36,841 bases of DNA from a virus. The notes beneath the pieces were generated by a model that was not told where the DNA came from, searched no databases, and saw only the letters and a list, made by a program, of their open reading frames with translations. Positions 8,023 to 15,644 of this stretch are shown here, in pieces (position 1 is the stretch's first letter; each line of letters begins with the position of its first letter). Location: positions 1 to 36,841 of IMG/VR virus record IMGVR_UViG_3300045131_002132. One strand, given 5' to 3'. The translations under genes were made by a program, and so were the position numbers.

Positions 8023-8691
8023 ATGGCTCGAACGAAGGTTTATCACAAGAGAGGCGGGGCTGAACTGATTGTGGCCAGCGGCGGAACCATTACCGTCGAG
8101 AGTGGCGGCACGTTAACGGCGGCTGCCGGATCGACAATCACCGGCGTGGATGGCGCCGCGACGTTTGCCTCAGAGGCTGAAGCCCAGGCGGGCACGGTCA
8201 CTGATAAGAACATCTCGCCAGCAACCCTGGCCGCGGTGACCGCTACTGCCACGCGGGCTGGCGTGGTGGAGCTGGCCACCGATGCTGAGGTGCAGACCGG
8301 TTCTGATACCGCGCGGGCTGTGACACCAGCTGGCCTGACTGCAAGGACATCCACAGCTACCCGCGCCGGGGTGGTCGAACTGGCTACCGCTGCTGAAGCG
8401 CTGGCCGGCACGGATACCGCTCGCGCTGTAACGCCAGCGGGCCTGCAGGGCTCGATCGACAGTGTTGAACTGATCTCCTTTGCTGGTGCAGCTGCGCCTG
8501 GCGCTTGCACGGCAACTGGTCTGAAACTTGGTGACGTAATCCTATCGGTGACTGGGATCGCTGCCGGAACCAAGGGCGACCAGAGCGCCAAGTTCGAAAG
8601 CACGGTCACCGTGGCCGACCAGATCCAACAGTCGGACGCCGGCAACCTCAGCGCTAATATCTACCTGGCGCTGGTCCACCGCAAGAGTTAA
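8023..8691 (+). CDS. Repeat-containing head decoration or head-fibre protein
   Basis: The protein has 222 residues and AAAGGA before its ATG. Residues 15-50 are Gly/Thr/Ser-rich and beta-like. Residues 75-145 contain two near-identical 30-residue repeats beginning TATRAGVVELAT and ending ARAVTPAGL, with a weaker copy just before (EAQAGTVTDKNISPATL). This repeat is the tail-fibre type known from many phage adhesins. The C-terminal 75 residues look like a compact beta domain. Its place directly after the capsid gene argues for a head-surface fibre or decoration protein; the role is inferred from position and repeats. Confidence 0.7.
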   Translation: MARTKVYHKRGGAELIVASGGTITVESGGTLTAAAGSTITGVDGAATFASEAEAQAGTVTDKNISPATLAAVTATATRAGVVELATDAEVQTGSDTARAVTPAGLTARTSTATRAGVVELATAAEALAGTDTARAVTPAGLQGSIDSVELISFAGAAAPGACTATGLKLGDVILSVTGIAAGTKGDQSAKFESTVTVADQIQQSDAGNLSANIYLALVHRKS

Positions 8692-8704
8692 GAGGAGTCA
8701 ACCT

Positions 8705-9307
8705 GTGGCCAACATTCTATCTGCTGCTGAAGGCTCTACCGTTCTGCGCTGTGATGTCGCGGACGCCAATATGCTCGCGCTGCTGCCACAGGTTGACGCC
8801 TATGTAAAAAACGCCACCGGTCGGGATTGGACACTGGACGCTACAGTCCGACCGGAGGCGAAGGCAGCCGCACGCATGCTGCTGGTGCGCTGGCATGAGG
8901 ACCCGGGTGGGATGGCGGCCGGCAGCGCGCTGGGCTTTGGCCTGAGCGCTATCCTGATACAGCTTGAAGCCCTGGCCCTGCAGCTGGCAGCGGCCGGCGT
9001 GCCGGAGGACGCCCTGGCGCTGGCTGCCACCAACCTGGTCAACAGCATGGCCGTGGATGCCAGCCTGGTGCTGATCTTCAACCATCCGATGGCATCCAGC
9101 GCGACCAGCGCGGTCAGCCTGGCGGATGCGGCCGGGAATGCGGTGGCGGTAACCAACAGCCTGGACGTAACGGGGAAGATCCTAACGGTCAACCCCGACG
9201 CAAGCCTGACGGCCGCCACCACCTACCACCTGACCATTGACGCCGCGGCGAATGCCTACGGGCAAACGCTGTCGGATGAACTGATTTTCACAACGGCGGG
9301 CCTATGA
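8705..9307 (+). CDS. Head-tail connector with fused Ig-like (Big_5-type) domain
   Basis: The protein has 200 residues, starting at a GTG after GAGGAG. The N-terminal 100 residues, mostly helical with WTLDATVRPEAKAAARMLL, resemble gp6-type head-tail connectors. Residues 115-200 are a separate beta domain with LVLIFNHPM, DVTGKILTVNP and YGQTL, matching the SbsA-type Ig-like domains usually found on cell-surface proteins. The same domain is on the major tail protein in this genome. The connector part would extend the portal ring; the Ig part may be displayed outside. The stop overlaps the next start. Confidence 0.75.
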   Translation: MANILSAAEGSTVLRCDVADANMLALLPQVDAYVKNATGRDWTLDATVRPEAKAAARMLLVRWHEDPGGMAAGSALGFGLSAILIQLEALALQLAAAGVPEDALALAATNLVNSMAVDASLVLIFNHPMASSATSAVSLADAAGNAVAVTNSLDVTGKILTVNPDASLTAATTYHLTIDAAANAYGQTLSDELIFTTAGL

Positions 9308-9645
9308 TCCTCAACGGCAAGCCGATCAATCCTGGCGAGCTGCGCACAAAAGTGACGCTGGAGTCGCGCACCGTTTCTACAGAAACGGGCTTCCAGTCGC
9401 CGGCCTGGGCCACGATCGCTGACGTATGGGCCAGATGGACCAACGCGCACGGCGGCGAGGTCTGGCAGGCGGAGGCAGTGGGCGCTGAACAGCCGGCGAC
9501 TCTGTTGATGCGCTACCGCAGCGGCGTCGATACAACCTGTGCGGTCAGCCTGGGCGGGGTGCGCTTTGAGATTGTCTCGATCGATGATATCCAGGAGCGC
9601 CATGAGTATATGGAAATCAAAGTGCGCCGGATGAAGGAGGGCTGA
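9304..9645 (+). CDS. Head-tail joining protein (stopper)
   Basis: The protein has 113 residues and the pattern of the head-tail joining family: a short N-terminal PGELRTKVTLESR, then a beta-rich body with WARWTNAHGGEVWQAEA, RYRSGV and a C-terminal EIVSIDDIQERHEYMEIKVRRM. In related phages this protein forms the ring that closes the connector after packaging. It starts with an ATGA overlap. A parS-like palindrome at 9372-9387 lies in codons 23-28 and is read as VSTET. Confidence 0.85.
   Translation: MILNGKPINPGELRTKVTLESRTVSTETGFQSPAWATIADVWARWTNAHGGEVWQAEAVGAEQPATLLMRYRSGVDTTCAVSLGGVRFEIVSIDDIQERHEYMEIKVRRMKEG
9372..9387. repeat. parS-like palindrome, site 3
   Basis: CGTTTCTACAGAAACG has six-base arms CGTTTC and GAAACG around TACA, and symmetry extends one more base each side. 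It lies within the head-tail joining gene and reads as VSTET, as at sites 1 and 6. Confidence 0.8.
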
Positions 9646-9648
9646 GAT

Positions 9649-10041
9649 ATGCCTGTGCGCGGAAAACTCAACCTGAAAGGCATGGAGAAATACCTGGAGG
9701 ACCTGGCGGCTGCCGGGCGCGACGTGGATGCAGCTGCTGGCCGCGCGCTGGCTGCCGGCGGAGAAGTCGCCCTGCAGGGCATGCAGCGGCGCGTTCCGCA
9801 AGACACAAAGAATCTGGCGGAGCACCTGGCCACCAGTCAGCCGAAGAAAAACGGCAATTTTGTGTATGTGGATGTGGGCATCCTGCAGGCGGATGCCGAC
9901 ACAGCACGCTATGGCAACGCTCAGGAGTTTGGCACCAGCTCGATGCCCGCGCAGCCGTATATCAGGCCGACGTTGGCTGAGGACAAAGGCGCGATCTCCA
10001 AGGCCATGCGCGACAGCTTGAAAGAGGAGGGCCTGGCGTGA
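9649..10041 (+). CDS. HK97 gp10-like tail-completion protein
   Basis: The protein has 130 residues. The N-terminal LKGMEKYLEDLAA helix, RALAAGGEVALQGMQRRVPQDT and the C-terminal YGNAQEFGTSSMPAQPYIRP are the hallmarks of the gp10-like family of head-tail and neck proteins. It acts at the head-tail interface. GGAGG lies upstream of the ATG. It overlaps the next gene by four bases. Confidence 0.88.
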   Translation: MPVRGKLNLKGMEKYLEDLAAAGRDVDAAAGRALAAGGEVALQGMQRRVPQDTKNLAEHLATSQPKKNGNFVYVDVGILQADADTARYGNAQEFGTSSMPAQPYIRPTLAEDKGAISKAMRDSLKEEGLA

Positions 10042-10379
10042 TCAATATCTGGACGGTGGTCGAAGACGCCCTCACGCCGCTCAACGTGCCGATGGCGGCC
10101 GGCGTGTACGTGGCGGCCACCGGTGAGGAACGGCCTGAGCTATTCCTGGTCTATAGCCTGCCCACCGAGACGCCCGGGCAGCATGCCGATAACAGTGAGA
10201 CCCTGCGAGCCTACCGGGTGCAGGTCAATATTTACAGCCGGACCGGGTTGAGCGACCTGCCCAACGTGGACGGCGCCATGACCGCGGCCGGCTTCCGGCT
10301 GGGCCCCGGTCGCCAAATACCTTACAACCCGGCTACCCGTCATCACGGGCTGTCCAGGGACTATATCTACCTCGGATAG
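10038..10379 (+). CDS. Tail terminator-like protein
   Basis: The protein has 113 residues with a GTG start following GAGGAGG. It is a small alpha/beta protein with ELFLVYSLPTETPGQHADN, YRVQVNIYSR and a C-terminal GLSRDYIYLG, a pattern seen in DUF3168-like tail terminator or completion proteins. Its position between gp10-like and major tail protein genes is where the tail terminator lies in HK97-type phages. It would cap the tail tube. The family assignment is moderate. Confidence 0.75.
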   Translation: MINIWTVVEDALTPLNVPMAAGVYVAATGEERPELFLVYSLPTETPGQHADNSETLRAYRVQVNIYSRTGLSDLPNVDGAMTAAGFRLGPGRQIPYNPATRHHGLSRDYIYLG

Positions 10380-10392
10380 AGGAGAGGATCCT

Positions 10393-11313
10393 ATGACCCC
10401 AGTAAGTGCAAACGCAGGTGAATATAAGTCGGTTGTCGGCCTGGACAGCATCTATGTGGCTGTCGTAACCCAGGACGACTCGGCTGCTTATGTGGCGGAT
10501 ACGCCGCAATATTTTGCGCCGGCGGCTGAAGCGACCGCTGAGCCAACCACCAACAGCGAGACCCAGTACGCTGACAATCAGCCCTACGACACCATGGTCA
10601 GTGAAGGTGAAACGGCTGTGGCTTTGACCGTGACCGGCATCCCGCTCGAGATGCTGGCGCTGGTGCTGGGTAAAGTTTTCGATGCTGCCAGCGGGCGCAT
10701 GTGGGACAATGGCAGTATTCCACCGGATGTGGCGCTGGGCTTCCGCGCCGAGAAATCTAACGGCAGCCATCGCTATCAGTGGTTTTTGAAAGGTAAATTC
10801 AGCGCCCCGAGCGAAGAGGCCGCCACCAAGACTGATACACCGGATCCAAAGACCCAGCAGCTGACCTTTACTGCCATCCGTACCTCTCACAAGTGGGCCC
10901 TAACCGGCAGCATAACCGATTCGGTCAAGCGCGTGGTAGGCGATACCGACACGGATAACTTCAGCGCGACAGACTTCTTCGCCTCGGTGCAGACGCCGGC
11001 CAGTACATCGGTCTCGGCCCTGGCGCTTTCTACCGCACTCCCGGCGGATGGCGCGTCGAGCGTGGCGGTCACTGCGAATACCGTGCTGACCTTTAACAAC
11101 GCATTGCAGGCCGGCGCAATCAATGGTGTGGTAGTCGTCAAAGCCGACGGCACTGCGGTGGCCTGCGTCAATACGCTGGATGTCACCAAGAAGATACTCA
11201 CGGTCAATCCGTCGGCCAGCCTGGACGCCTCCTCGACTTACATCGTGGCGATCGGCGTGACTGACATCTACGGGCAGACGCTCAACACTGCCATCAACTT
11301 TGGCACGGCCTAA
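10393..11313 (+). CDS. Major tail (tube) protein with C-terminal Ig-like domain
   Basis: The protein has 306 residues with GAGGAG before the ATG. The first 190 or so form the tube domain (GLDSIYVAVVTQDDSAAY, ETAVALTVTGIPLEML, FRAEKSNGSHRYQWFLKGKF, LTFTAIRTSHKWALTGSI). Residues 212-306 form an Ig-like domain with TVLTFNNAL, DVTKKILTVNP and YGQTL, strongly similar to the C-terminus of the connector at 8705. Ig-like domains on tube proteins often project from the tail surface and may bind host or polysaccharide. The position before the tail chaperones supports the call. Confidence 0.88.
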   Translation: MTPVSANAGEYKSVVGLDSIYVAVVTQDDSAAYVADTPQYFAPAAEATAEPTTNSETQYADNQPYDTMVSEGETAVALTVTGIPLEMLALVLGKVFDAASGRMWDNGSIPPDVALGFRAEKSNGSHRYQWFLKGKFSAPSEEAATKTDTPDPKTQQLTFTAIRTSHKWALTGSITDSVKRVVGDTDTDNFSATDFFASVQTPASTSVSALALSTALPADGASSVAVTANTVLTFNNALQAGAINGVVVVKADGTAVACVNTLDVTKKILTVNPSASLDASSTYIVAIGVTDIYGQTLNTAINFGTA

Positions 11314-11323
11314 CAGGTAACCC

Positions 11324-11668
11324 ATGGTAGAACCCGAACCGACAACCAAACCGGCGAAGAATACCCCCTTGCAGATCACCATCTACGGCAAGGATGACGA
11401 AGTGAAGTCGACGCACAGCATCAGCCGTGTGCCCTGGCGCATTCTCAAAGCCGCGGTACGTATGGCCAAGAGTATCAATGTCAATAATCTCGATGAAGAC
11501 GATATTGATGCCCTGGCCGGGCTGGTGGTAGAGGCGTTTGACAATCAGTTTTCCGTGGCCGACCTGGAGAATTCGGATATCGGGGAGATGGCCACCGTGC
11601 TGACGCAGATTATCGCCAAAGCGGGCACGCTTATGCCGCGCGGCGCAAACCCTACCCGGCCGGGGTAG
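11324..11668 (+). CDS. Tail assembly chaperone (G-type, unshifted product)
   Basis: The protein has 114 residues, mostly acidic and helical in the second half (LDEDDIDALAGLVVEAFDNQFSV read as short motifs). The position between major tail protein and tape measure is that of the lambda G protein. The frame ends with a TAG at 11666-11668, just after a slippery heptamer. The unshifted product would coat the tape measure before tube polymerisation. The ribosome-binding site is weak. Confidence 0.85.
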   Translation: MVEPEPTTKPAKNTPLQITIYGKDDEVKSTHSISRVPWRILKAAVRMAKSINVNNLDEDDIDALAGLVVEAFDNQFSVADLENSDIGEMATVLTQIIAKAGTLMPRGANPTRPG

Positions 11669-11874
11669 AAGCCCCGGCGGATGCCAACGAGATCGACTGG
11701 CTCGTCGATTTGGAAATTACGCTGGTCAAGGCCTTTCACTGGAGCCTGCGCGATATCGATGAGACTGACATTTACAGCCTGCTGCCGTTCGTCTTCCGCA
11801 TCAATCACGGTAAGACGGGCGGCACAGGCTCCCGAAAACGTAAAACGTATATTGACCAGGCGGGTTTTTTATAG
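11324..11874 (+). CDS. Tail assembly chaperone, GT-type frameshift product
   Basis: A -1 shift at AAACCCT (11647-11653) joins the first 110 codons of the upstream frame to 73 further codons that end with TAG at 11872-11874. The extension begins YPAGVEAPADANEIDW and contains ITLVKAFHWSLRDID and LLPFVFRINHG, followed by a basic tail. There is no good start codon for the second frame alone. This reproduces the lambda G/GT arrangement, in which the minor fusion protein carries the tape-measure and tube contacts. The frameshift itself is inferred from sequence. Confidence 0.8.
11647..11653 (+). promoter_or_regulatory. -1 programmed frameshift heptamer AAACCCT
   Basis: In the zero frame the heptamer reads A-AAC-CCT and fits the X-XXY-YYZ rule, so both tRNAs can re-pair on AAA and CCC. 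It lies 13 bases before the zero-frame stop codon. GC-rich sequence follows directly (CCCGGCCGGGG), which could form a stimulatory structure. Confidence 0.8.
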
Positions 11875-11883
11875 GAGTGAATT

Positions 11884-14322
11884 ATGGCCGGTGAGGTCGA
11901 AAACTTAAGCGGAAAACTCGGCCTGGATACGACCGATTTTAAGACAGCCATCGCGGCCGCCAACCGCGAGCTGCGCGTGATCGAGTCGGGCTTCCGCGCG
12001 TCGGCCGCTGCGTTGGATGACTGGGCTAAGGATGCCACTGGCCTGGAGATGCGCGTTAAAAGCCTGGGCGAGGCAATGGATATCCAGGGCGCAAAAGTGG
12101 CCGCGCTTCGCGCTGAGTATGAACGCATCGCAGCCGAACAAGGCTCCAGCAGCCGCGCGGCACAGGACCTGGAGATCAAGCTCAACAAAGAGACCGAATC
12201 GCTCAACAACATGCAGCGTGAACTGGGCACCAGTACCCAGGCGCTCAATGAGCTGCAAAACGGATCATCGGAGGCCGGCAGCGCGGTCGATGAGCTGGGT
12301 CAGCAGTCAAACGAAACAGCCGGCCAGATGGGTGGACTGCAAACGGCCATGGGCGCCATTGGCAGCGTCGCAACCGGCATCGCCACCGCTGTGGCCGGTC
12401 TGGCAGCTGCCGTGGCTGGCGTAGGCGCGTCGGTTGCTGCGCTGGTGCTGGATGCCACAGACGCGGCCGGCGAGCTGGTAGATTTGTCGACCAAAACGGG
12501 CATCACTACCACGCGCCTGCAAGAACTGGCCTATGCCGGCGGCCAGCTGGGCACCTCGCAAGATACGATTGTGGGCGCGCTCAGCAGGCTAACGCGCTCG
12601 ATGGGCGGCGCCGGCGACCAGTGGCAGGAGTACCATGCCGCCCTGGCCAAAGCTCGCGAGGGCGGGGGAAGCCTGGTCGAGATCCAGGAGCGCATGGCGG
12701 CGGTACAAAAAGGGCCGCTGGCTTCCGCTTTTTCAGAACTTGGCGTCAGGGTGACCGATGCAAGCGGTAACCTGCGCGATAACGAGGCCGTCTTTGCGGA
12801 TGCCCTGACGGCCCTGGGCGGGATCGCCAACGAGAGCCAGCGCGATGCCCTGGCTATGTCGATCTTTGGCAAATCGGCCCAAGAACTCAACCCGCTGATC
12901 AAGGCGGGTGCGGATGAGATCGCGCGCCTATCATCCGAAGCGCACGAGATGGGCGCGGTGGTCAGCGAAGAGAATGTGGCCGGACTCGAGTCGTTCGGCG
13001 ACCAGCTTGCCAGTATCCAGGCCGGGCTGAAAGGCGCGGGCGGAACTCTGGCAGCGGCATTCACTCCCGCACTGGCAGCCGGCGCGGGTCAGGTGCAAGA
13101 ATATGTTAAATCACTGGCGGGGATTGTCAGCGGCGCCGGCGGCGACTTTGGTAAGATGGCCGATGGGATTGCGGGACTGCTGGGCCAGGTGATTGGTGAT
13201 GCGGCTGCCCAGGGCCCCCAATTGCTGCAGGCCGGGTTATCCATCCTGCAGGGCATTATCAATGCCATTGTGACCAATCTGCCCATCCTGGTGACAGCTG
13301 CAGTGACCATGATCACCACACTGGTTGACTTTCTGGTACAGAACCTGCCGATGTTGATCCAGGCCGGAGTTGACCTGGTGATGGCATTGGTCAATGGCAT
13401 CCTGCCGCAGCTGCCGGCGCTGGTGATGGCGGCGGTGGAGATGATCGTCACGCTGGCAAACGGCATCGCGGATGCCATCCCCCAGCTGCTGCCGGTCATC
13501 GCTGAGATTATCCCGCAAGTGGTGATCGCCCTGATCGGGGCGCTGCCGGCCCTGATCGATGCGGCGATACAAATCATCGTGGCGCTGGTCAACGGCCTGA
13601 TCGTTGCGCTGCCCATCCTGATCGCGTATGTACCGCAGATCCTGACCGCACTCTATAACGCATTGAAGGCGGCGGATGCGGTCCTAATGGAGAGCGCGCG
13701 TCAGATCCTTATATCCATGGTAGCCGGAATACAAGCGAACCTGCCGATGATGATCGATGGCGCGCGACAGATCCTTATATCCGTGGTGTCAGGTATACAA
13801 GCGAACTTGCCGATGTTGATCGATGGAGCGAACAAAATCATAACAACCATCGTGGAGCGCATCACGGCGCTGCGTAGTCAGATCCTCGGGATTGGCAAGG
13901 CTATCATGCAAGGCGTATGGGATGGTATTTCAGGCAGTATCGAATGGTTATTAACTAAGGTGATGGGCTTCTTCGGCGGCTTGGTTCAAAAAATCAAGAA
14001 CCTGCTGGGCATCAAGTCACCCAGCACGGTCTTCGCAAGTATCGGTGAAAACATGGCTATGGGCCTGGGTGCCGGATTTGCTGGCGCCTTCGCTGACATT
14101 GAAAATCAGATTGGCGGCGCTGTGAACGGGCTAACGAATGACTTATCGAGCAATGTATCTACCAATGCGCCGACAGCCGGTCAGCCGGCGGCGGCTGTTG
14201 CGGCTGCGCCATCTGGCCCAATTTATCTAACCATCTCGGCTGATCAGATCGCCAGCAATCTCGACCTGCGCGTTCTGGCGCGCATGGTGGCTGAGGAGAT
14301 CGTCTGGAGCGCACAGGCATGA
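11884..14322 (+). CDS. Tape measure protein
   Basis: The protein has 812 residues with AGGAG upstream. The N-terminal 120 residues are coiled coil (FKTAIAAANRELRVIESGF, LEIKLNKETESLNNMQREL). Residues 140-200 are Ala/Gly-rich and hydrophobic, and a long central region around 440-600 contains repeated hydrophobic helices rich in NLPMLI, QLPALV and LPILI words. Near 605-650 a 22-residue unit is repeated. The end resembles other tape measures (LLGIKSPSTVFASIGENMA and GLGAGF). It sets tail length and enters the cell envelope during DNA delivery. The length implies a mid-sized siphovirus tail. Confidence 0.95.
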   Translation: MAGEVENLSGKLGLDTTDFKTAIAAANRELRVIESGFRASAAALDDWAKDATGLEMRVKSLGEAMDIQGAKVAALRAEYERIAAEQGSSSRAAQDLEIKLNKETESLNNMQRELGTSTQALNELQNGSSEAGSAVDELGQQSNETAGQMGGLQTAMGAIGSVATGIATAVAGLAAAVAGVGASVAALVLDATDAAGELVDLSTKTGITTTRLQELAYAGGQLGTSQDTIVGALSRLTRSMGGAGDQWQEYHAALAKAREGGGSLVEIQERMAAVQKGPLASAFSELGVRVTDASGNLRDNEAVFADALTALGGIANESQRDALAMSIFGKSAQELNPLIKAGADEIARLSSEAHEMGAVVSEENVAGLESFGDQLASIQAGLKGAGGTLAAAFTPALAAGAGQVQEYVKSLAGIVSGAGGDFGKMADGIAGLLGQVIGDAAAQGPQLLQAGLSILQGIINAIVTNLPILVTAAVTMITTLVDFLVQNLPMLIQAGVDLVMALVNGILPQLPALVMAAVEMIVTLANGIADAIPQLLPVIAEIIPQVVIALIGALPALIDAAIQIIVALVNGLIVALPILIAYVPQILTALYNALKAADAVLMESARQILISMVAGIQANLPMMIDGARQILISVVSGIQANLPMLIDGANKIITTIVERITALRSQILGIGKAIMQGVWDGISGSIEWLLTKVMGFFGGLVQKIKNLLGIKSPSTVFASIGENMAMGLGAGFAGAFADIENQIGGAVNGLTNDLSSNVSTNAPTAGQPAAAVAAAPSGPIYLTISADQIASNLDLRVLARMVAEEIVWSAQA
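13696..13827 (+). repeat. Tandem 66-bp repeat inside the tape measure gene
   Basis: Two adjacent 66-base units (13696-13761 and 13762-13827) differ at only about eight positions by eye. Each encodes a 22-residue unit of the form ARQILIS-V-GIQANLPM-IDG. A degenerate third unit follows in protein sequence (ANKIITTIV). The units contain AT-rich words such as CCTTATATCC. This looks like a fairly recent in-frame duplication that lengthened the tape measure. Confidence 0.8.
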
Positions 14323-15644
14323 CAATCCAGCTCTATATCACCTACGGATCAACAACCCTGGACCTGCAGGACGATGGTTACCAGGTCCTGGACGGGTTCT
14401 ACCCGCTGACAGCATCTGATATCGATCAGACGGTCAGCGATCGCGCGGACGTGTGGGTTAAGGCGTCCGATCTAAGCAGCATGGTAGCCGCGATCGATAA
14501 GGCATTTGCATACGCTCGCGAGCACGCCAACCGCCTGGATCATGCCTGGCTGTGGTTCGCTATCGATGAGACCAGTCCGGTGTATCGCACACGGCTGCTG
14601 GATGGTCTATGTTTGCAAGACAGCCAGATCCTCAGGCGGTACGCTGCCGCGCGCGGTAACCTCCATTTGACATTCGAGCGGGCCGGGTATTGGGAAGGGC
14701 CGGAAGCGGCCATCACACTCAGCAACCCCAGCGGCAGCGGCACGACCGGCGTGACGGTCTATAACCGCTGGGATGATGATGAGGTCAATTATGTCGAGAT
14801 GGCGGATGATCAGATCACTGGCAATTTACCGACACCGCTGCGGCTGCAGATCACAAACAACTTCAATGATGCAGCCGGTGTTGGATCTGTGTGGGTGGGC
14901 CATAATGCGCAGAGCGGCCCTGAAACCTTTATGCCCACGCTGGAGGCAGAAGATTCGACCGGTGGAACGCCAGGCGCGGATGTGTTCTGCTCGAACGGAT
15001 CAAAATCAGACTACACCCTGGCCAGCGATGGCGAGACGCTCATGTTTACCTGGACTCTAACGGCGGCACAGATGCAGGCCTGCAATGGCCGTTACTTTAA
15101 GGTTTTGATGCGCTTCGCCGCCAGCGCAGGGGTTACCAGCGTGGGGTTTCGACCGTACATCTATTACGGCTCGATCGTTCCCCTATGGCGCGGGCCGCTG
15201 GTGCGCTTTGGATCCAGCTATGCGCGCGTCATCCGCGACCTGGCTGTGCTCCAGCTGCCGCCCTGGCTGGACACGTTTACCGATCTCTCTGATCTGACGC
15301 TGCGCCTATACGGTAAACGCCCGGCCGGCATCAGCACTACCATCAGCCTGGATTATCTGTACCTGCTGCCTGTAGAGTCTTACCGCATGTTTGAGATCAA
15401 TGGAGCGGTCGAATATCTGTCTGCCATCGTTGATGACGGACCGCTCGGCCAGGTGTACAGCCAGAACGGCAGCGCGGCGGCACGCAAGGCAGATATCGTG
15501 GCCTATGGTTCGCCGATTATGGTCCAACCGGGCTTGCTGCAGCGCCTATATTTCATCGCTCACTCAGAGATGGGTAATTTATCCGAGATTAGCCGCACGC
15601 TCTCGATCAAAGCCTGGTACCGCCCGCGGAGGCTGAGCGTATGA
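14319..15644 (+). CDS. Distal tail-like protein
   Basis: The protein has 441 residues, with an ATGA overlap with the tape measure gene. It is beta-rich throughout, with an N-terminal ITYGSTTLDLQDDGYQVLDG and HLTFERAGYWEGPE, a central carbohydrate-binding-like stretch, and a C-terminal YGSPIMVQPGLLQRLYF. A gene directly after the tape measure typically encodes the distal tail protein that starts the baseplate hub. No enzymatic motif is visible. The central insertion could bind polysaccharide; that is speculative. Confidence 0.7.
   Translation: MTIQLYITYGSTTLDLQDDGYQVLDGFYPLTASDIDQTVSDRADVWVKASDLSSMVAAIDKAFAYAREHANRLDHAWLWFAIDETSPVYRTRLLDGLCLQDSQILRRYAAARGNLHLTFERAGYWEGPEAAITLSNPSGSGTTGVTVYNRWDDDEVNYVEMADDQITGNLPTPLRLQITNNFNDAAGVGSVWVGHNAQSGPETFMPTLEAEDSTGGTPGADVFCSNGSKSDYTLASDGETLMFTWTLTAAQMQACNGRYFKVLMRFAASAGVTSVGFRPYIYYGSIVPLWRGPLVRFGSSYARVIRDLAVLQLPPWLDTFTDLSDLTLRLYGKRPAGISTTISLDYLYLLPVESYRMFEINGAVEYLSAIVDDGPLGQVYSQNGSAAARKADIVAYGSPIMVQPGLLQRLYFIAHSEMGNLSEISRTLSIKAWYRPRRLSV

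Noticed and set aside
11681-11908. Independent gene overlapping the tail chaperone extension
   Set aside because: It reads another frame than the frameshift extension and has no ribosome-binding site.
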